From Bacteroidaceae bacterium (GTDB lineage Bacteria > Bacteroidota > Bacteroidia > Bacteroidales > Bacteroidaceae): a DNA stretch of 64,000 nucleotides. The position numbers and the translations under genes were made by a program. The DNA is taken from the NCBI GenBank assembly GCA_017540585.1, contig JAFYAT010000023.1, forward strand, positions 1-64,000. Reading direction: 5' to 3'. Below are positions 49,881 to 59,009 of the stretch, one piece after another; the first letter of the stretch is position 1; the number at the start of each line of letters is the position of its first letter. Below the pieces are notes generated by a model. That model was not told the origin of the DNA. It was given only the letters and a program-made list of their open reading frames with translations, and did no database searches.

Positions 49881-51032
49881 CTACTTCATCAGTTTATAGT
49901 ACTTAGGCTGATAATGTGGAAGCACTTCCGGGTGGAAAGCCTTCACAAAGTCGGCAAGGAGAATGTGAGGTTCAACAGGTGAAAGCTCTCGGTAAGGCGT
50001 TGACGCAAAGTTACAGAAGAGGACATGCTTATCCTTGAATGCCTTGAGGTCTGCATAACGACTATCTTCTGCCTCAAGGTCATTGAGTGAGAACTCACCA
50101 TCGAAGCTACCGTCAATCTGCCAGAAGTCAGCACCCACAGCCTTGGCATAGACACTCTCGAAGTCGAGGGTAACACCACCCGTTTCTTCCTTATCCTTCA
50201 TGATATAATCAGCACCTGCATCCTTGAATATCTGTGCCATGTAACTGTTTCCACCCATCACATACCAGCCATCACGTATCTGACGACCAGAGACAATAGT
50301 AGGATTCTTGGCTTTCGTCTTAGCGTTCTCTGCCATTAGTTCTGCCACTTCTGCCTTGAGCGTGTTGTACTTATTCTCTATATCTGCAAAGACAGCGTTG
50401 GCACGACGTGTCTCACCTGTAAGGAGACCAATGAACTTTATCCACTCTGCCTGACCAAGAGGATCTGTCTCCTTGTAGCCGTGATGAGGAATAAGCGGAA
50501 TACCGCAGTCCTTCAGCGTCTCATAGCCTCCATGCTTGCTTGCAGACACAAAGATATAGTCAGGGCGTGAGGCAATGACTGCTTCAAGGTCGAAATTACC
50601 CTCCTTACCTATCTTCACGGTGGTTCCATCCTTAATCTGCTGTTTGATGAGTGGATTAAAAAGATGGCGCAAACTTGTAATTCCAATCACCTTGTCCTCC
50701 AATCCGAGAGCCACGAAGTTGCCCATCTGCAAGGCAGTCATGCACACGAACCTTGACTTTGCCTCTTTAACCACCAGTTCCATAGGAGCTGTGTGTGATG
50801 AAGGGTCGGGATTGCTTATATGAACATGTACGCCATCATCCTTATACTCCACACGGAGACCCTTGGCGTACTTTATCCTTATCGTGTCACTATACTCAGA
50901 TGCCTTGGCAAGGATGGAATCCTGCTGGCGAAACAGCGAGTCAGCACTTACAGCCTCATCAGAAGATGTAGTCCTATTGCCACATGATGCCAAGGAAAGA
51001 ATTGCAACTATAATCAACAGTATTCGTTTCAT
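49881..51032 (-). CDS. Periplasmic corrinoid/metal-chelate binding lipoprotein (BtuF/FecB-like)
   Basis: 383 residues. Lipobox LSLASC (Cys at 17). The type III substrate-binding fold is seen in RFVCMTALQMGNFVALGLED, KIGKEGNFDLEAVIASRPDY, HGYKETDPLGQAEWIKFIGL and ADFWQIDGSFDGEFSLNDLE. It would pass cobalamin, cobinamide or a metal chelate to an ABC permease not present in the window. It lies downstream of the CbiK-like gene but is separated from it by an intrinsic terminator and has its own TATATTTG box only five bases before the ATG, so its mRNA is probably leaderless and not under the riboswitch. Confidence 0.82.
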   Translation of the reverse strand: MKRILLIIVAILSLASCGNRTTSSDEAVSADSLFRQQDSILAKASEYSDTIRIKYAKGLRVEYKDDGVHVHISNPDPSSHTAPMELVVKEAKSRFVCMTALQMGNFVALGLEDKVIGITSLRHLFNPLIKQQIKDGTTVKIGKEGNFDLEAVIASRPDYIFVSASKHGGYETLKDCGIPLIPHHGYKETDPLGQAEWIKFIGLLTGETRRANAVFADIENKYNTLKAEVAELMAENAKTKAKNPTIVSGRQIRDGWYVMGGNSYMAQIFKDAGADYIMKDKEETGGVTLDFESVYAKAVGADFWQIDGSFDGEFSLNDLEAEDSRYADLKAFKDKHVLFCNFASTPYRELSPVEPHILLADFVKAFHPEVLPHYQPKYYKLMK

Positions 51033-51036
51033 AATG

Positions 51037-51044
51037 CAAATATA
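51037..51044 (-). promoter_or_regulatory. -7 box directly before the binding-protein start
   Basis: TATATTTG on the minus strand, then CATT, then the ATG at 51030-51032. Transcription normally begins about seven bases after this box, which would place it at or next to the start codon. Confidence 0.6.
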
Positions 51045-51099
51045 CGTTTTTTACATGTTACTACAAGTCACAAAGCAATTATTTGTACCAAACAAAAAA

Positions 51100-51135
51100 G
51101 ATAGGGCGAACACGAACGCCTTCGGTTGCCCTATC
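51100..51135 (-). terminator. Intrinsic terminator between cbiK-like and btuF-like genes
   Basis: GATAGGGC (51100-51107) and GCCCTATC (51128-51135) pair; an AACGCCTTCGGTT inner hairpin extends the stem. On the minus strand TTTTTTGTTTGG follows at once. The next 80 bases (51136-51222) hold a half palindrome of CACCCCAT/ATGGGGAGGGG. Confidence 0.8.
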
Positions 51136-51222
51136 ACAAAACTTTAAAATGATTATATTTCGCTCCTCTCACCCCATTCTTTTCTATCTATGGGGAGGGG
51201 CTTTGAAGAGAATATGCTTTAT

Positions 51223-52338
51223 TTATTCCTCTGGATACATTGAGTGGTAAACCTCAGAAAGCTCAATGTTGTTCTTTGTGTGGTTAATCCATACATTGAG
51301 AATCTCAGGAATATCGAGGAGACCACGGAGGTCGTCAGACTGAGTCTTACGAGTAGAGATGTTCTCGTACTTAGCCTCGTTCTTGAAGTACTCAAGCCAA
51401 GAGTTGTCCTCAGATGCAGGCTCCTTCTCGTCCCAGTACTCTTCGCCCTCACCATACATATCATTGTGAGCGTGGTCACCAGCGATTGACATGAGTGCCT
51501 GAAGTACCAATGACTTAGATGCTGGGAATGCGTTCTGCTCCTGAATACGTGCCCATACATCCTCCTTCTTATTCTCGTTCTGGTCAACAGTACCTACGAA
51601 ATAGTTTGCGCTGTACTTCTGAAGCTCTGTCTCAAGCTGCTCATAACGTACGTTTGCCTTATAGATATCGTAGTCGTGCTCCTTGCTTGAAGGGTTACCA
51701 TGACCCATGAACAGAACTGACTTAGTTGCAGCATCAGCCTTGAACTCGTCGTTGAGAATCTTAGCGACATCCTTCACGTCGTCCTCGCTGTTGAGGAGTG
51801 GAGTTCCGAGACGTACAGTAACCTCTGAAAGGTACTTGTCATCGAGGTCGCCAAGGTAGTTGTTACCGAAGTCCTTGATGTAGTTGATTACACGTCCGTA
51901 CTCCTCACCAGGGATAACCTGAAGTGACTGTACTGTAATCTCACTGTACTTGACGGCACCAAGAGCATGAAGCCAGAAGTTAGGAGCATAGTAGTTGCGC
52001 TTGTCAGCACCGTCAGCTGCGTGCTCACCTGCTGCAGCACGGTTGATACAGATGGCAGAAGAATAAGACACATACACGTCATAATCAGGGAAAGCCTGCT
52101 CGTATGCCTTCTTTGTGTTGTCAAATGAATTGAATGCACATTGCCATGTTGAACCGAAAGCAACAAGGAGAATAGCCTTGTCATGCTTCTTCTGTGCATT
52201 AACCTGTGCATCCACAGCTCTCTGATACTTTGTGTAGTTGTCGAGAACCACTTCGTCATCATCATCACCACATGATGTGACAGACATTGTTGCTACTACT
52301 GCCAAGGCAGCAAGAAGCAGAGATTTAATCTTCATCAT
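51223..52338 (-). CDS. Exported CbiK-like cobaltochelatase lipoprotein
   Basis: 371 residues. Signal peptide with a lipobox (MSVTSC, Cys at 23), so it is outside the cytoplasm. The chelatase fold of CbiK is clear: KAILLVAFGSTWQCAFNSFD near the N-terminus, AYEQAFPDYDVYVSYSS, the metal-site VLFMGHGNPSSKEHDYDIY and LQALMSIAGDHAHNDMYGEG with the C-terminal His residues. Cytoplasmic CbiK inserts cobalt into sirohydrochlorin. Exported relatives (Desulfovibrio CbiK-P, Porphyromonas IhtB) have been linked to haem or metal handling. It overlaps the TonB receptor gene by 14 bases, so it shares the cobalamin riboswitch. Confidence 0.87.
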   Translation of the reverse strand: MMKIKSLLLAALAVVATMSVTSCGDDDDEVVLDNYTKYQRAVDAQVNAQKKHDKAILLVAFGSTWQCAFNSFDNTKKAYEQAFPDYDVYVSYSSAICINRAAAGEHAADGADKRNYYAPNFWLHALGAVKYSEITVQSLQVIPGEEYGRVINYIKDFGNNYLGDLDDKYLSEVTVRLGTPLLNSEDDVKDVAKILNDEFKADAATKSVLFMGHGNPSSKEHDYDIYKANVRYEQLETELQKYSANYFVGTVDQNENKKEDVWARIQEQNAFPASKSLVLQALMSIAGDHAHNDMYGEGEEYWDEKEPASEDNSWLEYFKNEAKYENISTRKTQSDDLRGLLDIPEILNVWINHTKNNIELSEVYHSMYPEE

Positions 52339-54454
52339 AGTTGTTTTGTTTTTTTATTTTAGTATTGATTTTGTTTCCTTTGTTGAATTTCACGCTGAAC
52401 GACGCATAGATGGTCGTAGGCGGTGTGGTTGTGCCAAGATGAAGCGGCTTTGGTGTACGGTCAACGCAGTTGAAGATATTATCTACACCTGCCTCAACCC
52501 TGTACGAAAGCTTGGACGTACTCTTGCCCAAGTCATGCGATGTGCTCAGTTTCCATATCTGATAAGCCTTGCCGTTGCCGTCATTCTGGTAGTAGCGCAT
52601 ACTGCTGCCACGTGCATAGATACCGATGCCAAGACGATACTTAGGCGAGAAGCGGTGAAGCCATGTGGCATAAGCATTCCAGCGATGATGAGCCATGCCG
52701 TCAATAATGACACTTTCGAGACGGTCATGCTTCTCATCATACACATCTGCATCGGTATCGAGGTAGCTGTAGTTGCCGCCGATGGCAATATCCCTAGTGA
52801 TGTTGTACGCAAGGTTCACATCCACACCATAAGTCCTTGCCCTCTCCATGTTCTTGTACATACGTGGGACGATGTCGGCACTACCGTCACCATAGTACTG
52901 CGTCTCGCCCTCTGGTATTGCATCAAGAGGGACATTGACGAGCGTTATCATATTATCGAGTCGGTTAGTATAGCCTGTTACAGACACGTTGATACGGTCT
53001 GTTCTCCACTCCACTCCGCCTGTGAAGTAATTGCTTGTCTGGGCACGTAGGTCACGGTTGCCCATATAGTAGAAGGTCTTTGCACCCATCTGACGGAGAT
53101 AATGGTAGTTGAGTTCCTTGGGTGTAGGTGTCTTGAATCCCTGACTCCAACCTATCCTTATACGGAAGTCACCAAGGCTGAACATGGTACTCACCTTTGG
53201 AGTAGCCCGGAATCCGAATCCATTGTTCTCGTTAAGGCGGAGACCTGCTGTGAGGTTGAACCACTCAAGGTGATTGAACTCATCCTGCACATACACGGCT
53301 GCCGTCCAGTCATCTGCCTCACCACCCTTAACACGCATCGGAGCATCGTGATAGTCATAACGGTACTCTGCTCCTGCACTCAGCGTATTGTCCAGAGGAA
53401 GGGAGAACACTCCCTTGAGCACAGCCATTGTACGCTGCTGATCTGACTGAAGATTACGCTGACCCGCAAAGTACGGGTAGTAGTTGGTGAACCTGCCCAA
53501 TGGGTCATAACCATCCTCAAGCGTGGTGTCTGTATATTTATAGTAGTAGGCATGCTTGTTCCAGTCAACGTCAAGCGTGACAATATCGCTGCCACGTAGT
53601 TTCCACTTACCTCCAAGCGCTGCACTCGCATTACGGTACATCAGGTCATAGGTATAAACATCACACGAAGCGTACTTGCCATCCTGCGGACGATTGATAA
53701 TCTTGCCATAGTACGAACCTTCAGCATACATCTCAAGGCGTTTGTTTGCCGTATAAGTAAGACGTTCAGCAACCTGCCAATTGGTATATTTATTGACGGT
53801 CTTGTTACGACTATCCTTGAGCAGTTTTCCCTCTGCATACTCCTCTGACGTGTTCTGCCAGCCGTCCGTATGCTGCATCTGGAAGTTGGTGTAAGAGTTG
53901 AACCTGCCAAAGCGTAAGCCAATCCCATTATGCTGACGGATGTCATTGTACGTACCGTAACGCGTAGTATTCTCAAGATACAGGCCACTGTCCTGATGCT
54001 TACGTGTGATGATGTTTACCACACCAGCAATGGCATCACTGCCGTATAGTGCACTCTGCGCTCCCTTCACTATCTCAATGCGCTCGATGTTGTGAGGGTC
54101 AATGAGTCCGAGGTCGTTCTCACCTCCATTGTCACCATGCAGACGTTTGCCATCCACAAGGATAAGGATGAACTTATTGCCCAGTCCCCCCAACTGCATC
54201 TGACTACCCATATCGCCCTCGTTGAAAGCAAACGACGAGGTCAGTCCACCGAGGATATCCTCAATGGATTTGCCGCCAAAGGTATCGAGTACCTTGCGTG
54301 AGATAACCTCTGTCTGTACGGGAGCATTCTTGAGGAGACGCTCCGTGCCTGTACCTGTAACGACAACCTCACGGAGTGTGTCTGCCTTCTCCTGAGCATC
54401 ACACACAGAGACAGAGCCCGCCACGAGAGCGAGTGCTGTCAATAGTCCTTTCAT
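52325..54454 (-). CDS. TonB-dependent outer-membrane receptor, BtuB-like
   Basis: 709 residues from the ATG at 54452-54454, chosen because it begins the signal peptide MKGLLTALALVAGSVSVCDA and lies just past the riboswitch. The TonB box region is LREVVVTGTG, the plug has LDTFGGKSIEDILGGLTSSF and NIERIEIVKGAQSALYGSDA and VVNIITRKH. A 22-strand barrel follows and ends in SFSVKFNKGNKINTK. Its control by a cobalamin riboswitch suggests it imports cobalamin or other corrinoids. Operon with the CbiK-like lipoprotein. Confidence 0.9.
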   Translation of the reverse strand: MKGLLTALALVAGSVSVCDAQEKADTLREVVVTGTGTERLLKNAPVQTEVISRKVLDTFGGKSIEDILGGLTSSFAFNEGDMGSQMQLGGLGNKFILILVDGKRLHGDNGGENDLGLIDPHNIERIEIVKGAQSALYGSDAIAGVVNIITRKHQDSGLYLENTTRYGTYNDIRQHNGIGLRFGRFNSYTNFQMQHTDGWQNTSEEYAEGKLLKDSRNKTVNKYTNWQVAERLTYTANKRLEMYAEGSYYGKIINRPQDGKYASCDVYTYDLMYRNASAALGGKWKLRGSDIVTLDVDWNKHAYYYKYTDTTLEDGYDPLGRFTNYYPYFAGQRNLQSDQQRTMAVLKGVFSLPLDNTLSAGAEYRYDYHDAPMRVKGGEADDWTAAVYVQDEFNHLEWFNLTAGLRLNENNGFGFRATPKVSTMFSLGDFRIRIGWSQGFKTPTPKELNYHYLRQMGAKTFYYMGNRDLRAQTSNYFTGGVEWRTDRINVSVTGYTNRLDNMITLVNVPLDAIPEGETQYYGDGSADIVPRMYKNMERARTYGVDVNLAYNITRDIAIGGNYSYLDTDADVYDEKHDRLESVIIDGMAHHRWNAYATWLHRFSPKYRLGIGIYARGSSMRYYQNDGNGKAYQIWKLSTSHDLGKSTSKLSYRVEAGVDNIFNCVDRTPKPLHLGTTTPPTTIYASFSVKFNKGNKINTKIKKQNNYDED

Positions 54455-54522
54455 TCTACTGATGATAAATAACAAGATGATATGGAGACCTGTTCCTGGG
54501 AACTCCTCTATCATAACACATG

Positions 54523-54923
54523 AATGGCAGGTTTTCTGACTCACCATTGGACAAGCGGCCTTCCCGAGACTGACTTTGCTGGAGCAAAGTCAGAGTTAAA
54601 AGCAATAAGTTGAGTTTATCAGTTTTTAAGTTTGTAAGTTTTTGAGTTTTTATGTTCTCGTCTAAAAGACCTCCGTATTATATATATGTAAAGTCTCTAA
54701 ACAATAAACTCTAAACTATCAACTTTTCAATTCAACTTTTAACTCTTAATTTTTAACTTTTAACTCTTGCATGGCATCGCCATGCAAGCCGTCAGTGGCA
54801 CTCACGTGTGCCTGTCCCATGAATAATGGCTTACAGCTGCAGGTACAGTTCAGGATTCTCACCTGATTCCCTCGCACAAGTTGACAGAATGTCTCCTTGT
54901 TCACCAATTCGATTGCAAAAATA
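54523..54923 (-). ncRNA. Cobalamin riboswitch (expanded) with promoter
   Basis: Minus strand, upstream of the TonB receptor. Promoter TATTTTTG is at 54916-54923. Conserved parts in order: GCGAGGGAATCAGGTGAGAA with TCCTGAACTGT, CTGCAGCTGTAAGCC, GCCACTG (54793-54799), a GCATGG/CCATGC hairpin (54768-54787), CGGGAAGGC (around 54561), and the B12 box GTCAGAAAACCTGCCA (54526-54541). Between the second hairpin and CTGACTTTGC/GCAAAGTCAG (54571-54594) about 170 bases of AT-rich low-complexity sequence are inserted, making the RNA about 370 bases against the usual 200 or so. It should lower expression when adenosylcobalamin is abundant. Confidence 0.92.
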
Positions 54924-54981
54924 AGACATATTGTTGATATCACAAAGAAAAACGTCAACTTTTCTCGCATTATAGAAAAAA

Positions 54982-55013
54982 CTCCACCCACGGCATCGCT
55001 GCCACGAGTGGAG
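54982..55013 (-). terminator. Terminator of the 55144 gene
   Basis: CTCCAC (54982-54987) pairs with GTGGAG (55008-55013), inner GGCA/TGCC; on the minus strand TTTTTTCTATAATG follows. Between it and the gene (55014-55143) nothing is seen. Confidence 0.75.
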
Positions 55014-55143
55014 ATGAATCGATTCCTTTTTATTTTACTATAAACTAATCATCTTTAATATACTGTATAATTCTACACCTTTTTTGTTTTCCGAAGAGGG
55101 TACAAAGCGTTTAATGTTAAACACCTTACCCTTGTTGCACAAA

Positions 55144-56022
55144 TCAGAAGCGTCTTGGAACAGGATTCTTCAGCTCAAATACAGGCAAGTCTGTTCCGCA
55201 GAGTTTCTTCTGAACATAAGTAGGGAAACCAGAACGTTTCCACAGTTCGGTGACGGTCTCACCATTGTCACCCTTGTAAGAGAGATGATAGGTGTTGTCG
55301 TCAATCCATTTGATGGTACAGTCCTCACCAAACTCCTCCACAGTGTCAGCGCCCTTATATTTGACAGGACGCAGGATGAAGTACATACGTACCTGATAAG
55401 GACCACCTATATTGTATGCATGGAAATAAACATCCTCATCATACACCTTATACAACTCATCAGGACAAGGTATAAGCACATCCATATTGTCTATCTTGGA
55501 GAATGAGCCAACCCTGTACCAGCATCCGAACAAACGATTCTTGTTCTTGTTTCCCTTGAGCTTCATCTTGCAGAGATCAAAACATCTCACGATACGTGGG
55601 TCAAGGTTCTGGACAGAGTAGTGTTCCGTCACAAATTCCTTATATGGGAACATCTTGTCACGAGGAAGTATGTTATTGTACCACTTGAACTTGAACGACT
55701 TTCCATCTGAGTCGAAGACACGTGAACCCTTGCCATCGTAACCCACAGGCACATCACCTGTATAGTTGAATGGCTTTGAGTCGTTCTGTAGCACAGACAT
55801 CTGGAAGTCCACCTTTGGAGTGGTTACGTCACGACGTATCACCATCTGTACGGAGATGCTGTCCGTGCAATACTTGTACTGGTCAAACTCTGGCGTAACC
55901 TCAGGATGATTACCGTCGAAACTGACCTTTGTCCACTTGAACAATCCACGAGGATTGACATTCTGAGCATTTGCCATGACTGATGCAAGGCACACTCCAA
56001 TCAACAGAAATAATCTTTTCAT
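55144..56022 (-). CDS. Exported protein, DUF4488-like
   Basis: 292 residues from the ATG at 56020-56022 (signal peptide MKRLFLLIGVCLASVMANAQ). The C-terminal half has the lipocalin-like beta pattern common to DUF4488 (EEFGEDCTIKWIDDNTYHLS then YKGDNGETVTELWKRSGFP), and the N-terminal half repeats it with LFKWTKVSFDG and SDGKSFKFKWYNN. It may bind a small hydrophobic ligand or the envelope. Adjacent to a second unknown exported protein and the sigma/anti-sigma pair, all on the minus strand, so it may belong to that regulon. Family call is tentative. Confidence 0.65.
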   Translation of the reverse strand: MKRLFLLIGVCLASVMANAQNVNPRGLFKWTKVSFDGNHPEVTPEFDQYKYCTDSISVQMVIRRDVTTPKVDFQMSVLQNDSKPFNYTGDVPVGYDGKGSRVFDSDGKSFKFKWYNNILPRDKMFPYKEFVTEHYSVQNLDPRIVRCFDLCKMKLKGNKNKNRLFGCWYRVGSFSKIDNMDVLIPCPDELYKVYDEDVYFHAYNIGGPYQVRMYFILRPVKYKGADTVEEFGEDCTIKWIDDNTYHLSYKGDNGETVTELWKRSGFPTYVQKKLCGTDLPVFELKNPVPRRF

Positions 56023-56098
56023 AACATTCAATTTAACAATTTATAATTAACATCTGTCGCGACTATAGATATTCTTTTAATTATCATTCAATAACCAT

Positions 56099-57214
56099 CT
56101 AACGTTTCTTTGGCAGATGGTCTCCAACCATATAAACCCTCTTCCAATCCTTCGGAATCCAGTACTCACCTTCCACCTCAAGACGGAGGACATAGAGACG
56201 ACCATCGTTGCCAAGATCAGCAATCACATAACTGGAACGTGGGTCGTTATTGACCTTCAACCTGTTTATGCTCTTCACTCCACAGAGCGAGAAATGGCGA
56301 TTGGAATACTCCATCACACAAGCCTGCCCCTTCTCCCTATCCATGTGGCTATATGCTTTATGAAACAAGCGTTCGTACGTATGGCGTGCCTCATCAGGCG
56401 TCTCTACAACATAGAGCGTACCCTTAGAGTGGCTGAAGTTAGAGCCATATAGGAGTTCCTCCGTATAATAGTATGCGCTATTCCTGTCAAGCGATTCGTC
56501 ATCACGATGCGTATATTCCACCTTGTGCTTTCTCACCTTCACCTCTGCCATTGCACTAGCAAGCACGCTGTCAAAAGGCTCCATGTGGAAATTGAAGAAC
56601 GAGCGATACTCGTCATTCTCCACGTTGTTCATATAGATAAGATTTCCACGTCCATTGACATAATCGAAGAGTATCAACTCCTTTGCTCCCATAAAAGCAC
56701 GACGATTCTTTCCCTTCAACGAACTACGCAATATCTTTTCATACCTTGTGTAGGAATTCTCATACACACCCGAATGGTACTGACGGAAACGTTCATTCAT
56801 CGGTGTGGAATAAAATTCGGACGTAGCCTCAGGCTCGATAACATAGTCTTCATTCTCACCGTATGCCCTCAGCGAAAGCGAGTAGGTGATGGTGTCACAC
56901 AAACACGAACGCTTATTGTAGCGGTAAGCCTCAACAGAGTTGAGAGCCATGCCGTCAAGGAACAGACAGATACTGTCCACAAGTGCAGGAACATGATGCG
57001 AAGAGTCAATCACCTCGTTGCCCTGTAAAATGTCCACATTCTCAAATCGCAGATGATATCGTCTGCCTAGACGGCTCTCATCATTCATCCTTGCCACTGA
57101 CACCTTTGCGCCACGCTCTGCAAGACGCTCAAGGTACTGCTCCACCCTGCTGTTCTGCGCCATGGCACAGATAGCCAAAAACGACATCAGCAAATAGCAA
57201 ACATTTCTTTTCAT
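56099..57214 (-). CDS. Exported protein of unknown function
   Basis: 371 residues. Signal peptide MKRNVCYLLMSFLAICAMAQ. The mature part starts NSRVEQYLERLAERGAKVSV and contains segments that suggest an outer-surface or periplasmic beta protein (RRYHLRFENVDILQGNEVID; IYMNNVENDEYRSFFNFHME). The C-terminus ends RLEVEGEYWIPKDWKRVYMV. No domain is recognised. It follows the sigma and anti-sigma genes in the same direction with about 100-base spacing, so it is a candidate target of that sigma factor. Confidence 0.65.
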   Translation of the reverse strand: MKRNVCYLLMSFLAICAMAQNSRVEQYLERLAERGAKVSVARMNDESRLGRRYHLRFENVDILQGNEVIDSSHHVPALVDSICLFLDGMALNSVEAYRYNKRSCLCDTITYSLSLRAYGENEDYVIEPEATSEFYSTPMNERFRQYHSGVYENSYTRYEKILRSSLKGKNRRAFMGAKELILFDYVNGRGNLIYMNNVENDEYRSFFNFHMEPFDSVLASAMAEVKVRKHKVEYTHRDDESLDRNSAYYYTEELLYGSNFSHSKGTLYVVETPDEARHTYERLFHKAYSHMDREKGQACVMEYSNRHFSLCGVKSINRLKVNNDPRSSYVIADLGNDGRLYVLRLEVEGEYWIPKDWKRVYMVGDHLPKKR

Positions 57215-57320
57215 AACACTCTATTATATTGTTTGGAAAACATGAGACCAAGTACTGACTAACTATAGACTAAGTACTGACAATCATCCGTCATTCTCTG
57301 TCCTGTTTTCCCAACGGTTT

Positions 57321-57968
57321 CTACTCGTCCTCAAACGCATCATTAACAACAACCACGGCCTCGTTAAGGTTCTCCACCCTGTTCCTGAACTCGTCAAGGT
57401 CTATGCCGAGAATCATCATAGGCTCGTCCACCTCGGCATAGTCGTCGCCATAGTCAGGACACTCGTCCGTAACGGTCGTTTCCGCTTCGGTTGCCTGCGC
57501 CACATACTTACGTTGCAACGTGATGCGACGGATGTCCTTAACCGTCTTTTCGGCTTCGCTCTCGTTCCTTACAGGCTTGCTCTGCACGTCAGACTTCTCC
57601 GTGGCTGTATCCGTACGCAACGTATCAACCTGCGCCACCAGCTGACTGCCGTCCTGTACTCCATGTCCGCTAAAGAGCAACGCTCCAGTCACCATGACAG
57701 CCACAACGATGCTTGCTGCCACGCTCCAGCCTGTCCACATGCCCTTACGACGGCGGTCATGCTCCACGGCTTTCGCCTTACGGCTCTGCATTATCTCGTC
57801 ATACATCGCCTCACCAACGGTAAGGTCACCAAGCATCACGGCTATAGCCTTCCACTCTTCTGGCGCACCCTCTTGTGCCACCTCAAGGGCAAGCCTGCGC
57901 TCCTCCTCAGGTGTGGTCTCACCATCAAGATAACGGTTGATAAGTATGTCAATTTCCTTTTTAGTCAT
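57321..57968 (-). CDS. Anti-sigma factor-like membrane protein
   Basis: 215 residues from the ATG at 57966-57968 (MTKKEIDILINRYLDGETTP). The N-terminal helix pair is typical of Bacteroidota anti-sigma proteins (FLDGETTPEEERRL pattern). One membrane helix lies at about residues 80-100 (WSVAASIVVAVMVTGALLF). The periplasmic part is acidic and Thr/Ser-rich and ends DEFRNRVENLNEAVVVVNDA. It lies directly downstream of an ECF sigma gene. It probably restrains that sigma factor at the membrane until a signal is received. Confidence 0.75.
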   Translation of the reverse strand: MTKKEIDILINRYLDGETTPEEERRLALEVAQEGAPEEWKAIAVMLGDLTVGEAMYDEIMQSRKAKAVEHDRRRKGMWTGWSVAASIVVAVMVTGALLFSGHGVQDGSQLVAQVDTLRTDTATEKSDVQSKPVRNESEAEKTVKDIRRITLQRKYVAQATEAETTVTDECPDYGDDYAEVDEPMMILGIDLDEFRNRVENLNEAVVVVNDAFEDE

Positions 57969-58083
57969 TATATTTAATGTCAAGATTCAAATTTATAATC
58001 TATGCCTCTGGAACATATCGGAACGCATAAATTTGACATCCCATAAGGCGGGACGCATAAATTAGAGATTTGAGATTTGCGAT

Positions 58084-58593
58084 TCATCTCAGCGCCTTAA
58101 ACAGTTTCTTGCGTGCCATGGATATCATGCTCTGCACGGAAGCCTTCGGTATTCCCACCTGCTGCGAAATCTCCTCCGTAGTCAAGCCTTCCATCTGACG
58201 CATCTCGAACAGTTGCCGCTCACGCTTGTTGAGTCCCTGCAAGGCCATGTCTATCTTGTTCTGCATCTCCTCGGCTTCCATCATCTCGTGGGGCGAGGGA
58301 CTCGTGTCCGTCGGCGTTCCCTTGGGAGTGTCGTCCTCATCATCCTCGCTCATGCTTATCGTCTTCAGGCGTTGCCGTCGGTAAGCATCCACACACACGC
58401 TCTTTGCAACCCTGACAGCCAATGCCTCGATGTTGCGACCCTCGTCAAGCTTCTCGCACAAGCCCCACAAACGGATAAGGGAATCCTGTGCAACATCTTC
58501 GGCATCATCCATCGATTCGAAGAACTCGAATGCTATCTGGATAATCCTCGGACGTAGCCTGTGCGCCATCTGTTCAAAGGTCAATCGATTCAT
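58084..58593 (-). CDS. RNA polymerase sigma-70 factor, ECF type
   Basis: 169 residues from the ATG at 58591-58593. Region 2 is complete (RPRIIQIAFEFFESMDDAED then VAQDSLIRLWGLCEKL), and region 4 is LNKRERQLFEMRQMEGLTTE followed by EISQQVGIPKASVQSMISMA. The linker is acidic (SMSEDDEDDTPKGTPTD). It would direct RNA polymerase to an envelope or stress regulon with the downstream membrane protein. A TATATTTG box lies at 58766-58773. Confidence 0.92.
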   Translation of the reverse strand: MNRLTFEQMAHRLRPRIIQIAFEFFESMDDAEDVAQDSLIRLWGLCEKLDEGRNIEALAVRVAKSVCVDAYRRQRLKTISMSEDDEDDTPKGTPTDTSPSPHEMMEAEEMQNKIDMALQGLNKRERQLFEMRQMEGLTTEEISQQVGIPKASVQSMISMARKKLFKALR

Positions 58594-58947
58594 TCTCTCA
58601 GTCAAGTATTGGTATTTGCTTTACGTGTCCACGTCATCTGTCGGCAGCCATCAGCCCTCATTGCCTTATGCCTTAGAAGCCTTTCTGCAACTGCCAACTA
58701 CCCTCTATACGCAAGAACAAGTATAAACTTAAGTCATAAAATCAAGTTTTTTTGTTTTTCTGCCACAAATATACGTTTCTTTTTCCTTCCCTGCAACATT
58801 TTCGTCCTCTGATTCCCCTGCAGAAATGAATGTTAAAGACATAAATTTCCCACATCCACCTGCGGTGGAGTTTTTAAGAACCCGCTCCCTTGTGGGAGCT
58901 GGTTCATAAAAACATGGCGTATAAAACTCAAATAAGCCCCCTTTTTA
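58594..58947. other. Spacer with sigma-gene promoter and a hairpin
   Basis: Minus-strand TATATTTG at 58766-58773. A hairpin AGAACCCGCTCCC/GGGAGCTGGTTC (about 58877-58908) has ends like those of the composite repeats (GAACCCGC), but nothing of their interior. No gene. Confidence 0.5.
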
Positions 58948-58979
58948 TTTGACAATTAACAATATTAGCATTATCTTTG
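58948..58979 (+). promoter_or_regulatory. Consensus promoter of toxin-antitoxin operon
   Basis: TTTG at 58948-58951, exactly 20 bases, TATCTTTG at 58972-58979: full -33/-7 consensus, 30 bases before the antitoxin ATG. Confidence 0.8.
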
Positions 58980-59009
58980 CCAACATAAAAACATAAAACG
59001 TAAAGGATT

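Noticed and set aside
51165..51220. A further complete palindromic element after the chelatase gene
   Set aside because: Only a short CACCCCAT/ATGGGGAGGGG half is present; arms and interior of types A or B are not recognisable.
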